Assembly: GCA_020348925.1 (NCBI GenBank) | Contig: CP070758.1 | Coordinates: 2,760,908 to 2,824,907 of the forward strand | From: Gemmatimonadota bacterium | GTDB taxonomy: Bacteria > JBHIER01 > G020348925 | Length of the DNA: 64,000 nucleotides | Direction: 5' to 3' | Shown: piece by piece, positions 1 through 7,832 of the stretch | How the letters are laid out: every line of letters begins with the position of its first letter | Position numbering within the stretch: position 1 is the stretch's first letter | The notes under the pieces: model-generated | Databases searched by the model: none | What the model saw: the letters and a program-made list of their open reading frames with translations, nothing else | Told to the model about the DNA's origin: nothing | Made by a program: the position numbers and the translations under genes

Positions 1-486
1 CTCTTCGCGATCGAGCTGGATACCCATCACAATAATCTGCCCTTTGGCAAATTCTATGAAATCCGTAGCGGCCGTCTGTTTCAGCAGTCGGACGGCCCCC
101 TGGGCGGCCACCGACTCCGGATGAATGATGAGATCAATATCAAATTTTTGGGCGTTTATCGGGGCATCGGTCCGTAAAAATTCCCTGTTCTTCACACGTG
201 CGATGGTTTTTCCAACACCGTAGTGCTTTGCGGAAATGACGGAGACAAGATTCGCCTCGTCGGAATTGGTCACGGCAACCACCAGGTCAGCTTCTCTGAT
301 GCCCACGTGTTCCAAGACAGTCATGCTTGTGCCGCTGCCACGTAAGACGTGCGCATCCAGTGTGTCGGCCGCTCGTGCACACTTTTCCTGATCCTTTTCA
401 ATTAAATAGATATCATGCTGCTCATAGGAAAGCATCTTCGCCAAATTATAGCCGATATCTCCGGCGCCGATGATGATGATTCTCAC
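1..486 (-). CDS. trkA: Trk potassium uptake regulatory subunit TrkA, N-terminal part (cut by window edge)
   Basis: This peripheral, NAD-binding subunit gates Trk/Ktr potassium channels at the inner membrane. Reading the minus strand from a GTG start at 486 gives 162 codons with no stop before the window edge. The protein opens with a Rossmann nucleotide loop (IIIIGAGDIGYNLA). An acidic residue follows the second strand (LIEKD), and a typical RCK/TrkA_N segment (LRGSGTS, then VAVTNSDEAN) comes next. The GTG start is supported by AAGAGGA about seven bases upstream. The C-terminal part, including any TrkA_C domain, lies outside the window. A promoter-like site lies about 200 bases upstream. This is the only gene here unrelated to polysaccharide use, so it marks the edge of the catabolic island. 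Confidence 0.9.
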   Translation of the reverse strand, partial: MRIIIIGAGDIGYNLAKMLSYEQHDIYLIEKDQEKCARAADTLDAHVLRGSGTSMTVLEHVGIREADLVVAVTNSDEANLVSVISAKHYGVGKTIARVKNREFLRTDAPINAQKFDIDLIIHPESVAAQGAVRLLKQTAATDFIEFAKGQIIVMGIQLDREE

Positions 487-1131
487 CTGTGGGTCCTCTT
501 CACTCGCTAGCAGGGAGCGATGGTGCAAAAATGGAAGGGTTCATTTTTTTGTGAACTCGTTTCGATGGCGTTCATCGTCCCGCTGCACAGATTCGGATAC
601 CGCTCTTTACTGAAAAGTGATCGGTTTCTTCAGACCGCTTGTTCATGACCCTTTCACCACGGATTCACTCGATGGCTGTTAGAACATCAACCGTAATATA
701 ATACCCCAAAAAAGGGGAAAGTCAAGGTCTTTTTGCAAGCAACTTTGTGATTTTTCAAGGATTGACAAAAATTACCGGCCTCGCCGGGATGCATACCACA
801 CACTGTGAGGAATGTACAACAAAAAATCTGCATCTTCCTGAGCGTGGAAGTTCCAAAGAGAGACGAAAAGGGAAAAGGATCTGGAAACAGATTTGCATTT
901 ATGTTATTATAATTGTCGTTATCAACTGCCTTTCCTGGATTCTTTAAATGCTTCAGCTAAGAATACAAATACGCAGGTCGATGTTCCCTTCTCTCCGGGC
1001 GTGCTATCAAAGAAAAAGGCTCCGTCAGCAAACCAAGTTTTGTGTGAATCGGGTACTGGTTATCCGCTCACGAACCACAGTAAAAAAGCAGCCTGTCCCC
1101 TTTCCTATGCACATCTCCTTTTTTCATCAGT
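487..1131. other. 645-base intergenic gap between trkA and the catabolic island
   Basis: No convincing gene is visible. Short open frames exist on the plus strand (for example a 66-codon GTG frame at 747-947 whose C-terminus is hydrophobic). They overlap one another, lack a clear ribosome binding site and look random. The trkA promoter candidate lies at 698-725. The segment at about 1083-1110, just past the esterase stop, reads GGGGACAGGCTGCTTTTTT on the minus strand. I associate that string with a common intergenic repeat but cannot verify it. No clear hairpin terminator was seen after the esterase gene. Confidence 0.5.
698..725 (-). promoter_or_regulatory. Predicted sigma70-type promoter for trkA with palindromic spacer
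   Basis: On the minus strand TTGACT (720-725) is followed by a 16-base spacer and TATTAT (698-703). The spacer contains a perfect CCCC-TTTTTT-GGGG palindrome. Transcription would begin near 690 and leave an untranslated leader of about 200 bases before the trkA GTG. No other strong promoter was found in the gap, so this is the best candidate. It is a prediction from hexamer match and spacing only. Confidence 0.5.
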
Positions 1132-2034
1132 TCAACGCTGTTCGAACTCAGCAACCGATTCAGCAAATTTTTTCCCCAAATCAATATACCCTTCGCTACT
1201 GTAATGATACCGGTCAGAGTACCGATAATGATCCGTGCTCGTAACGAGCGCAGCATGTCCATCTTTTTCCACAAAAAGCGACTGTGCTTCGCGTACGATT
1301 TGCCCAAAATCCCACACTTTTCCATCCGCATCCTGACCCGAATCAGAAATCCGCCCTATAACTACCGGCAGATCATCAATGCGAAAGGCCGCACGCATCA
1401 AATCCATTAATCGCTTCAGATTTGCCTCATAGCGTCGTGCGACTTCCTCGCTGTAATAGGCGTCACTCTCACCCTGCATCCATAGTATTCCGGATGGAAT
1501 AAGGTGATCGGCTTTTCCATCACCATCGATATCTTTCACGGAAAAGGCGTTGCGTAGCGTCGAAAGGAAATGATCGTACTGATTCACACCGGTACTGTCA
1601 CCGTAATCCGGATCCCAGCTCCCAAATTTTCTCGCAGCTTCTTGATCTATCGATGTCCCTCCGCGTGAATACTTGACAAGAGCGATGTTGGTCATCGGAG
1701 ACAATTCCACGAGTCGTCGAGCAAACGTCAGCTCCACCCCGAACCGATCCGAATAGGTATTCGTAACGCCATCGCATTCAAAACCTCTCCCGTGACCCGG
1801 ACGAAGCTCGGACCAGATACCCCTTCCGTCTATTTCCGCATTATCAGGGGCCGTATTTCCATGGAAAATCATCACGCCTTCAACCGGAGCATTCAGTTCC
1901 TCAGGCAAATCCGCGATATAGCCCATTCCATCCATATTCGATTGTCCGCCAAGATAGTAGAGCTTATACTCTTTTCCTGTAACGATATGTAGAGAAAACA
2001 AGAGTGAAACAAGAACACAAGCAATGTTTTTCAT
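1132..2034 (-). CDS. Secreted SGNH hydrolase, sialate O-acetylesterase-type carbohydrate esterase
   Basis: This 300-residue protein begins with a signal peptide (about residues 1-20). Block I, GGQSNMDGMG, carries the catalytic Ser. The family's WMQGESD block sits mid-protein, and a C-terminal Asp/His region around HYSSEGY completes the usual triad. These are hallmarks of the SASA/DUF303 carbohydrate acetylesterases, which remove O-acetyl groups from sugars. The true substrate need not be sialic acid. It is the last gene of the minus-strand run, 38 bases downstream of the carbon-nitrogen hydrolase, so its likely role is de-acetylating the polysaccharide or released oligosaccharides outside the cytoplasm. 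Family assignment is firm and substrate unknown. Confidence 0.85.
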   Translation of the reverse strand: MKNIACVLVSLLFSLHIVTGKEYKLYYLGGQSNMDGMGYIADLPEELNAPVEGVMIFHGNTAPDNAEIDGRGIWSELRPGHGRGFECDGVTNTYSDRFGVELTFARRLVELSPMTNIALVKYSRGGTSIDQEAARKFGSWDPDYGDSTGVNQYDHFLSTLRNAFSVKDIDGDGKADHLIPSGILWMQGESDAYYSEEVARRYEANLKRLMDLMRAAFRIDDLPVVIGRISDSGQDADGKVWDFGQIVREAQSLFVEKDGHAALVTSTDHYRYSDRYHYSSEGYIDLGKKFAESVAEFEQR

Positions 2035-2072
2035 GGCTTTCTACCCCCGATTTCAATAGTATCACTTGCAAT

Positions 2073-3014
2073 TCAATATATTTTCCGATCTTGTGATCGT
2101 ACATCCACTACCCTCTGACCACTATTGAGCTTACCATGAATGGCATTCGCCCTGAAAGGTTTACTGGCATCATAGTATCTTTTACTCGTATCAATTGTTG
2201 AGATAAGAACCCCTGCTTCATCTTCGATAAGTTTTCCAGCGATCAGCCCGTCAGGGGTAATAAAATGACACGGCCAGCTGCACGGTGCCGATGAGTTCGT
2301 CAATGACATGAACATATAATTCGTGGCAGCCCGCGCCTGCGCCGTCACAGGCATGATGATGGGATGGATGCTGCCCTGCTTCTGGCGCGCATTGTAAAAT
2401 GACTGAAAGATCACCTGCACATCTTTTGTACTATAGGCCCGGTAGAGCTCCGGGAAACGGATATCATAACAGATGAGTAATCCGCATTTCACCCCATTCA
2501 CCTCGAATGTCACAAAGTGATCCCCTGGTGAATAGTACGCCAAGTCATCACTGGTACAGAATCGCTTGTCATAACGATCGATAATCCGACCTTCAGGATC
2601 GATCACATATAAACTGTTATGAGGCTTGTGCCCTGCACTGAGACGATGTGTACTGCCCAAAAGAACCCAGAGATCCAGTTCATCCGCCAACGAAAGAATC
2701 GCTTTGGTTTGCCTGTGCAATGCACCCCAATCCAAGTCGTCAAGGGAATCAAAATCCACACCGGCATAACCCGAAAGCGCGCACTCGGGAAAATGGACGA
2801 TATGCGCACCTTCCTGTTTGGATTCCTTCATCTGTTTCTGAATCCACTGTGCATTGGCGGAGACATCGGCACATACCGGAAACTGGCAGCTGGCTATGCA
2901 TAACGTGCCAGGTTCGCTTTGAGAGAGAACCGTTGTTCCACTGAGATGAGTAGAAACGATCTCCATCAAGAAAAGAACACAAAATATTTCACACAGAAGG
3001 ATTCTTTTTCTCAT
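2073..3014 (-). CDS. Secreted carbon-nitrogen hydrolase (nitrilase superfamily)
   Basis: The protein (313 residues) has the Glu-Lys-Cys triad of the nitrilase/amidase superfamily: Glu in HFPECALSGY, Lys in RYDKRFCTSDD, and Cys in LLICYDIRFPEL. These enzymes hydrolyse amides, N-carbamoyl groups or nitriles. The start at 3014 is chosen because AGGAG sits eight bases upstream and the protein then begins with a signal peptide (MRKRILL followed by a hydrophobic stretch to about residue 24). A longer frame to 3206 would run into the upstream gene. An exported nitrilase-family enzyme is unusual, since most are cytoplasmic. Its place beside an esterase and the lyase genes suggests it acts on an amide substituent of the glycan or an attached peptide, but no substrate can be read from the sequence. 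Confidence 0.8.
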   Translation of the reverse strand: MRKRILLCEIFCVLFLMEIVSTHLSGTTVLSQSEPGTLCIASCQFPVCADVSANAQWIQKQMKESKQEGAHIVHFPECALSGYAGVDFDSLDDLDWGALHRQTKAILSLADELDLWVLLGSTHRLSAGHKPHNSLYVIDPEGRIIDRYDKRFCTSDDLAYYSPGDHFVTFEVNGVKCGLLICYDIRFPELYRAYSTKDVQVIFQSFYNARQKQGSIHPIIMPVTAQARAATNYMFMSLTNSSAPCSWPCHFITPDGLIAGKLIEDEAGVLISTIDTSKRYYDASKPFRANAIHGKLNSGQRVVDVRSQDRKIY

Positions 3015-3075
3015 CGAAAGTCTCCTGACTGAAGTACATATAAACAGGGAAGGGTGGCAATATACCTCATCGAAC

Positions 3076-4083
3076 TTATGATTTTGAAAGAGTATGAACG
3101 GCGTCTCGAAAACATCGAAAATTTTCGAGAGGTGTCTCGGGTGTGATTTCACACCCGGCGGAAACAATGCCCCGTCCGCAGGTCTGCCTGTAACAATCAA
3201 ACACACTCTCAGTAATCACATTTTTATTACCATTCTGAATGACACTCACCGGATCACTGTTCCCGCATAGAACTTGCATTTCACCTAACAAGGGGACATA
3301 ATCCGCCATGGAAGGAACCAGATGATCGACATCAATAATATCCACACCCGTTTTGATCACATCGGGAAGTATGTGTGTCGTATCGCCACAGATATGAAGC
3401 TTGGCCAGGGCTCCGAGGGAGTGAATATGCTCGACAAGTATCTTCTGCCGTTCGAAAAAAAATTGGAGATAATATTGAGGACCGATCTGAGAACAGGCTG
3501 CATCGCCAATGCCGATGCAATGGGCACCGGCACGTATTTGTGCCGTAATCCACGGCACGGCAAGTTCCATAATGATATCAGAGACCGAACGGACTGTATC
3601 CGGGTATTCAATAAGATCCAGACATGCATTGGACAGACCTCTGAGGTTGGCGTATTCTGCCATGGGACCTTCCACCCATCCGACGATAAAACAGTCCTCC
3701 CCGACGTGGCGCTGATATTCTTCTATCTCACGGACTCTGTTCACCAGACGGTGATGCTCTTTAATATTTGGAACCGTGATGCTTTCCAATTCTTCAATAT
3801 CCAAAGTACGTTTCACCCGGGGCAAATCGTTTTCAGGATAGACCACCTCCAAGCCGAAGGCTTCCGTCTCGGCGTACGGATCGGACATGACGGTCACCCA
3901 GTCGAGGGAAAAATCTTCGGCACACTTCATCATGACGTGGTATTTCGTCTTATAATCGATGCAGAATTCTCTATAATTTACATTGGCATACCGTGCTGCA
4001 AAACGCATGACGATAGGGTGAAACGGCGGTCTATCGACCGGTCTGTTCCTGATGAAATCCAGCGTTCTCTTTAATGAATTCAT
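3076..4083 (-). CDS. Uroporphyrinogen decarboxylase-family protein (URO-D/MtaA-like)
   Basis: At 335 residues this is a TIM-barrel protein of the URO-D superfamily, which contains heme enzyme HemE and corrinoid methyltransferases such as MtaA and CmuA. The start MNSLKRTLDFIRNRPVDRPP matches the usual family opening, so 4083 is preferred over an ATG at 4119 inside the preceding symporter gene. The segment LAKLHICGDTTHILP resembles the conserved H-x-C-G zinc-ligand region of the methyltransferase branch. It lies 10 bases after an SSS symporter gene. Far upstream, a second family member also sits beside a symporter. A methyl-transfer role is inferred from motifs; a heme role seems unlikely in this setting. 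Confidence 0.75.
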   Translation of the reverse strand: MNSLKRTLDFIRNRPVDRPPFHPIVMRFAARYANVNYREFCIDYKTKYHVMMKCAEDFSLDWVTVMSDPYAETEAFGLEVVYPENDLPRVKRTLDIEELESITVPNIKEHHRLVNRVREIEEYQRHVGEDCFIVGWVEGPMAEYANLRGLSNACLDLIEYPDTVRSVSDIIMELAVPWITAQIRAGAHCIGIGDAACSQIGPQYYLQFFFERQKILVEHIHSLGALAKLHICGDTTHILPDVIKTGVDIIDVDHLVPSMADYVPLLGEMQVLCGNSDPVSVIQNGNKNVITESVFDCYRQTCGRGIVSAGCEITPETPLENFRCFRDAVHTLSKS

Positions 4084-4093
4084 ATCCCTTCGT

Positions 4094-5872
4094 TTACTGA
4101 AAAATCCTCTCCCAACCAACTTTCTTCATGAGAGAGATCACGAGCACGACACACAGCCCGGCACTGAGGAAAGTGAGCATTGCCTTGCCATACTGCCCAA
4201 AGATCAAAAAGCCTATGGCCGGGAGCGTTGAATAGACAATTCCTGCGGCTATCACAGCCATAACGACAAAGACACCCAGTTTTCGATCGGGCGTCACATC
4301 CGTTGCCTCTTTGGCAATAGGGTCCCAGCCCGGGCCGCCGGGACGTACGCGACGATAAAAAGCCGTCAATGTTTCGCGTCGCTCTGGAGGTGTGAGGAAA
4401 GTGACAGCCAGCCACACCACAATCGTCAGCGCAGCCACGATGACCAAACGATATTCACTCTGATCGACAAACCGACTGACAACAAGATAAAAGAGAAGTG
4501 AAGCAATCATGGCCGAAATTTCCGACCACGCATTGATGCGCCACCAGAACCATCGCAACATGAAGACCGCTCCCGTGCCGGCCCCGAGAGCCGCAAGGAG
4601 TTTCCAGGCTTCATCCACGGAGATACTCCGCATAAACCAGGCGGCAATCCCTCCACATATGAGGATCAGTATCGAGGCAAGCCTGGATACCCCGGTCAGA
4701 TGCTGATCACTTGCATTTTTTCGGATGAAACGTTTGTAGAAATCACTCACAAGATACGAAGCACCCCAATTAACCTGGGTGCTGATCGTCGACATATACG
4801 CAGCGAAGAAGGCGATCAACATGAGACCACGAATTCCGTTCGGTGCAAAATCACGAATCACCATGGCAAAACCGTTTCCGGGTTTTTCCATGGAACGCAG
4901 ATCCGGATAATAGGCTATCGCCACAAAACCTATTAACAACCAGGGCCAGGGTCGGAGGCAGTAATGAGCCACCTGATACCAGAGGGTGGCCAGGAGGGAG
5001 TGCTTTTCATCTTTGGAGGAAGCCATCCGCTGAACAACGTACCCACCTCCTCCCGGTTCCGCACCCGGATACCAGGATGCCCACCACAGGACGAAAAGAT
5101 AGATCAGAAATATTTGAAGCGGCATGGTCGGATTGACTGCACTGAAATCCGGAAGGAAGCGAAACGCCTGTTCCCCGCCCTCAAAGTTTGTGATCACCAT
5201 GTTCTGCACAACTTCGATGCCACCAAGGCTGTTCACAGAAATGACGGCCAGAACGATACAGCCTCCCATGGCCATACAGAACTGGATGAAGTCCGTGACA
5301 GCCACACCCCAGAGACCTGAAAGAGTGCTGTATACGGCAGTGATTCCTAAAAGAATAACGATCATCATCCAATCATCGATTCCTGTGAGAGATGCACCCT
5401 CCTTTGAGAACAGTGTCACTTTTAAAATTTCGAACATGGCCACCGTTACCCAACCGGCAATAATGGAATTCATGAGCAGTGATATATAAAGAGCTCGAAA
5501 TCCCCTCAAAAAGGCTGCCGGCTTTCCGCTGTACCGGAGCTCTACGAGTTCAACGTCGGTTAGAACATTGGCCCTGCGCCATAATCTGGCATAGACGAAA
5601 ACCGTGAACATCCCGCCCAACGCGAAGGCCCACCAGAACCAGTTGCCGGCTACCCCATATTTTGCCGTCAATCCGGTCACTGCCAAGGGTGTATCGGCGG
5701 CAAAGCTCGTCGCCGCCATAGACGTTCCGGCGATCCACCAGGGTAATGATCGCCCAGAAGCAAAATATTCCACCAGGCTTTTTCCCGCCCGTTTCCGAAG
5801 ACCGAAGCCGATACCCAGAGCAAGTAAAAAATATCCTCCAATAATCGACCAATCGATGATGTCTAATTTCAT
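4094..5872 (-). CDS. Sodium:solute symporter (SSS family), copy 1
   Basis: This 592-residue membrane protein has many hydrophobic helices and the typical SSS N-terminus: an IIGGYFLLALGIGFGLRKR helix, then EYFASGRSLPWW and TSMAATSFAADTPL. That region is where SSS transporters bind sodium and substrate. Family members carry sugars, amino acids, uronates or sialic acid into the cytoplasm with sodium. It differs in sequence from the two other symporters in the window (34363-36075 and 55611-57320), which resemble each other more closely. Its neighbours are a GH84-like hexosaminidase upstream and a URO-D-family gene downstream, so an amino sugar or uronate cargo is plausible. The substrate cannot be fixed from sequence. 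Confidence 0.88.
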   Translation of the reverse strand: MKLDIIDWSIIGGYFLLALGIGFGLRKRAGKSLVEYFASGRSLPWWIAGTSMAATSFAADTPLAVTGLTAKYGVAGNWFWWAFALGGMFTVFVYARLWRRANVLTDVELVELRYSGKPAAFLRGFRALYISLLMNSIIAGWVTVAMFEILKVTLFSKEGASLTGIDDWMMIVILLGITAVYSTLSGLWGVAVTDFIQFCMAMGGCIVLAVISVNSLGGIEVVQNMVITNFEGGEQAFRFLPDFSAVNPTMPLQIFLIYLFVLWWASWYPGAEPGGGGYVVQRMASSKDEKHSLLATLWYQVAHYCLRPWPWLLIGFVAIAYYPDLRSMEKPGNGFAMVIRDFAPNGIRGLMLIAFFAAYMSTISTQVNWGASYLVSDFYKRFIRKNASDQHLTGVSRLASILILICGGIAAWFMRSISVDEAWKLLAALGAGTGAVFMLRWFWWRINAWSEISAMIASLLFYLVVSRFVDQSEYRLVIVAALTIVVWLAVTFLTPPERRETLTAFYRRVRPGGPGWDPIAKEATDVTPDRKLGVFVVMAVIAAGIVYSTLPAIGFLIFGQYGKAMLTFLSAGLCVVLVISLMKKVGWERIFQ

Positions 5873-5881
5873 GACGAACCT

Positions 5882-7783
5882 TTATTCACCTATTACTTTT
5901 TTCAGGGATTCGTCATCTTCTTTTGTCATGTCCGCCCGTAATGCATCGACCAGGCGAGTGACCCCTAGATTATGCAGCTTCTCCAATGCCACCTCCCTTG
6001 CCCGCATCAATATCGCAATTTTCAATTTGAATTGATGCAGGGAGTCAGGCTCGGGTACCGAATACTTTAATTGGAGCCGGAGGGCTTTCAATCGGCCGTA
6101 ATTCTGATGGTAGTAGAAAGGATTCTTTTCGGTGATAAATCTGGCTCTTCTGATGACTTTCCACAGGGAATCGGCCTCCTCCCACAACAGTCGCTCACCG
6201 ATCATTCTGCGTATGGCCAATTCAGCATCTTTGAAATCGAGGGCCGGTTCGATGGCTTCTCGACCGTAGAGGTGGGCGATGGCCTGCCGCAGGGACCGCT
6301 GAGAATCGTAACTTTCAGGGTTCCAGAGATAATCGTTGACGGTCATGCTTGGCACCCGGCCAATCTCGCTGGCAGCGTCCCCGTTGACAAACATGCCGTT
6401 GCCCGCGGTCATCAGGTGAAAATCCTCCGGCAGGTCATTATCGTAGGCCGTAAAGAGCGTCGTCGTCGTAAAGGGATGGTGACTGTAGATCGTATTGTCC
6501 CATAAAAACGGAGCTCGTCCGCCGAAATTCACGCTCCAATCCTCAAAATCCTCCACGGTGATGCGGCGGCTTCGAACAACAGGGCCGCACCAGATGATGA
6601 AGACACTTTCCGGCAGCTCGCGCCCGATGATCTCATGGTCCCGGCGAAAGGGCCCGAAGACGTCCTCCTCCCACGGAGTTCCAACGTACAGAGACATGTC
6701 GCCGTAATGCATCTCTTCATACGTGTAGTGGGCCGGTGCGTAGTACAGCTCGCATTCCCCCGATCGCGACTGTATCCAGTTTTCGAGATCACGCATGAGG
6801 AAACAGTGGGCTTCAGCCATGGTGCTGAACTTCTCTTTATCCCTGTCATCGGTGAGGATGTATCCCTCACCGTATTGAAAGGGTGGTGTATCATCGGCCA
6901 GGATCATGATCTTGTCAGCACCCCGATCCAAACCGTAGGCTATGACCTCTTTCAAGCCGTCGACATGAGCCTGATCGGAGATCACAATATGCTTCTTCTC
7001 ATAAATATTGTACATGAGCATGAGGTCCACTCCGCCGTACTCCTTCTCCCACCGCTCGCAGGCATCCAGAAGTTCCGCATACTCTTCCTCGACCGTCCAC
7101 CAGGCATACTTTCTGCCCAAAATGGACAGACACGACATGCGGTAGCGGGCCATCCAGTCAAAGAGTAATCCCACACTTTCAGGAGCCGGGTCGATCTTAA
7201 CGATCCGAAGGCCGTAGGCGGGCCAGTCGTTCACAACCGCCTCCCGGATGTGGGGTACTCCGTTTCTGTGAAAGACGAGTTGGGATAGGGCCGTCGCCGC
7301 GTAGATCAAGCCTCTTTGAGCTGCACCAGAGGCCTCGATGATCCTCATCCCCCCCTTGTTCATCGGGCGAAGGGAGTAGGCCTGCTTCCCGTGATCCATC
7401 AAAGATGATTCGCCCGACCGCAGGCGAATGGCGACTGACGACGAGGGGGGCCGGCGGCTCATGTCCTCAACCACAGGAACGGACTGCAGACCCATCAGAT
7501 CGAGCTGGTGATTGAAGATTCTTGCCGCCCGTACTTCCTCCTCCCCGTCAGCCACCAAAACGAGATGATCAGCACCGCTCTCTGTCCTCAAAGGATGGAA
7601 CCGATCCAGGTATTCCACTTCAACGGGAGTCGGAAATATCTCCGGGAGATCTGTCGGGCATCGGAAGTGCGTTTCTGATCCCTGTCGAACCCCCACCTGG
7701 CAGGAAGCCTGATGCGGATTCAACGTTACGAGCAAACCAACCATAACCAATCCTGCGAAAAAACACTGCGCGCACGTTTTCAT
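5882..7783 (-). CDS. Secreted GH84-like beta-N-acetylhexosaminidase
   Basis: The 633-residue protein starts with a signal peptide (to about residue 28), and AGGAGG precedes the start. Residues of roughly 50-185 look like the GH20b-type alpha/beta domain that comes before many GH84 and GH20 catalytic barrels (for example RGLIYAATALSQL). The barrel carries IMILADDTPP, matching the paired Asp-Asp used by GH84 for substrate-assisted catalysis, then FIIWCGP and LWDNTIYSHH, which match later GH84 core blocks. The canonical GH84 opening (R-G-x-I-E-G-F-Y-G) is replaced by YGLRIVKID, so it is a divergent member. It would release terminal beta-GlcNAc or GalNAc outside the cytoplasm. It is followed nine bases later by a symporter. 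Confidence 0.72.
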   Translation of the reverse strand: MKTCAQCFFAGLVMVGLLVTLNPHQASCQVGVRQGSETHFRCPTDLPEIFPTPVEVEYLDRFHPLRTESGADHLVLVADGEEEVRAARIFNHQLDLMGLQSVPVVEDMSRRPPSSSVAIRLRSGESSLMDHGKQAYSLRPMNKGGMRIIEASGAAQRGLIYAATALSQLVFHRNGVPHIREAVVNDWPAYGLRIVKIDPAPESVGLLFDWMARYRMSCLSILGRKYAWWTVEEEYAELLDACERWEKEYGGVDLMLMYNIYEKKHIVISDQAHVDGLKEVIAYGLDRGADKIMILADDTPPFQYGEGYILTDDRDKEKFSTMAEAHCFLMRDLENWIQSRSGECELYYAPAHYTYEEMHYGDMSLYVGTPWEEDVFGPFRRDHEIIGRELPESVFIIWCGPVVRSRRITVEDFEDWSVNFGGRAPFLWDNTIYSHHPFTTTTLFTAYDNDLPEDFHLMTAGNGMFVNGDAASEIGRVPSMTVNDYLWNPESYDSQRSLRQAIAHLYGREAIEPALDFKDAELAIRRMIGERLLWEEADSLWKVIRRARFITEKNPFYYHQNYGRLKALRLQLKYSVPEPDSLHQFKLKIAILMRAREVALEKLHNLGVTRLVDALRADMTKEDDESLKKVIGE

Positions 7784-7832
7784 GAATACAAACCTCCTAG
7801 TAACTGCTTATGCTTCCCGACAAGAATATAAA

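Noticed and set aside
747-947. 66-codon plus-strand frame with a hydrophobic C-terminus in the trkA gap
   Set aside because: It begins with GTG without a ribosome site, has no known motif, and overlaps other random frames. Kept only as a remark in the gap entry.
1083-1110. GGGGACAGGCTGC-T run after the esterase gene as a terminator
   Set aside because: There is a T run but no inverted copy of the preceding GC-rich part, so no stable hairpin can form.
3322-4074. 250-codon plus-strand open frame opposite the URO-D-family gene
   Set aside because: It is fully antisense to a well-supported gene, lacks a recognisable motif and ribosome site, and is best explained by codon bias on the other strand.
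3076-4083. HemE-type heme biosynthesis enzyme
   Set aside because: The gene is surrounded by transport and glycan genes, no other heme gene is near, and its H-x-C-G text fits the methyltransferase branch better.
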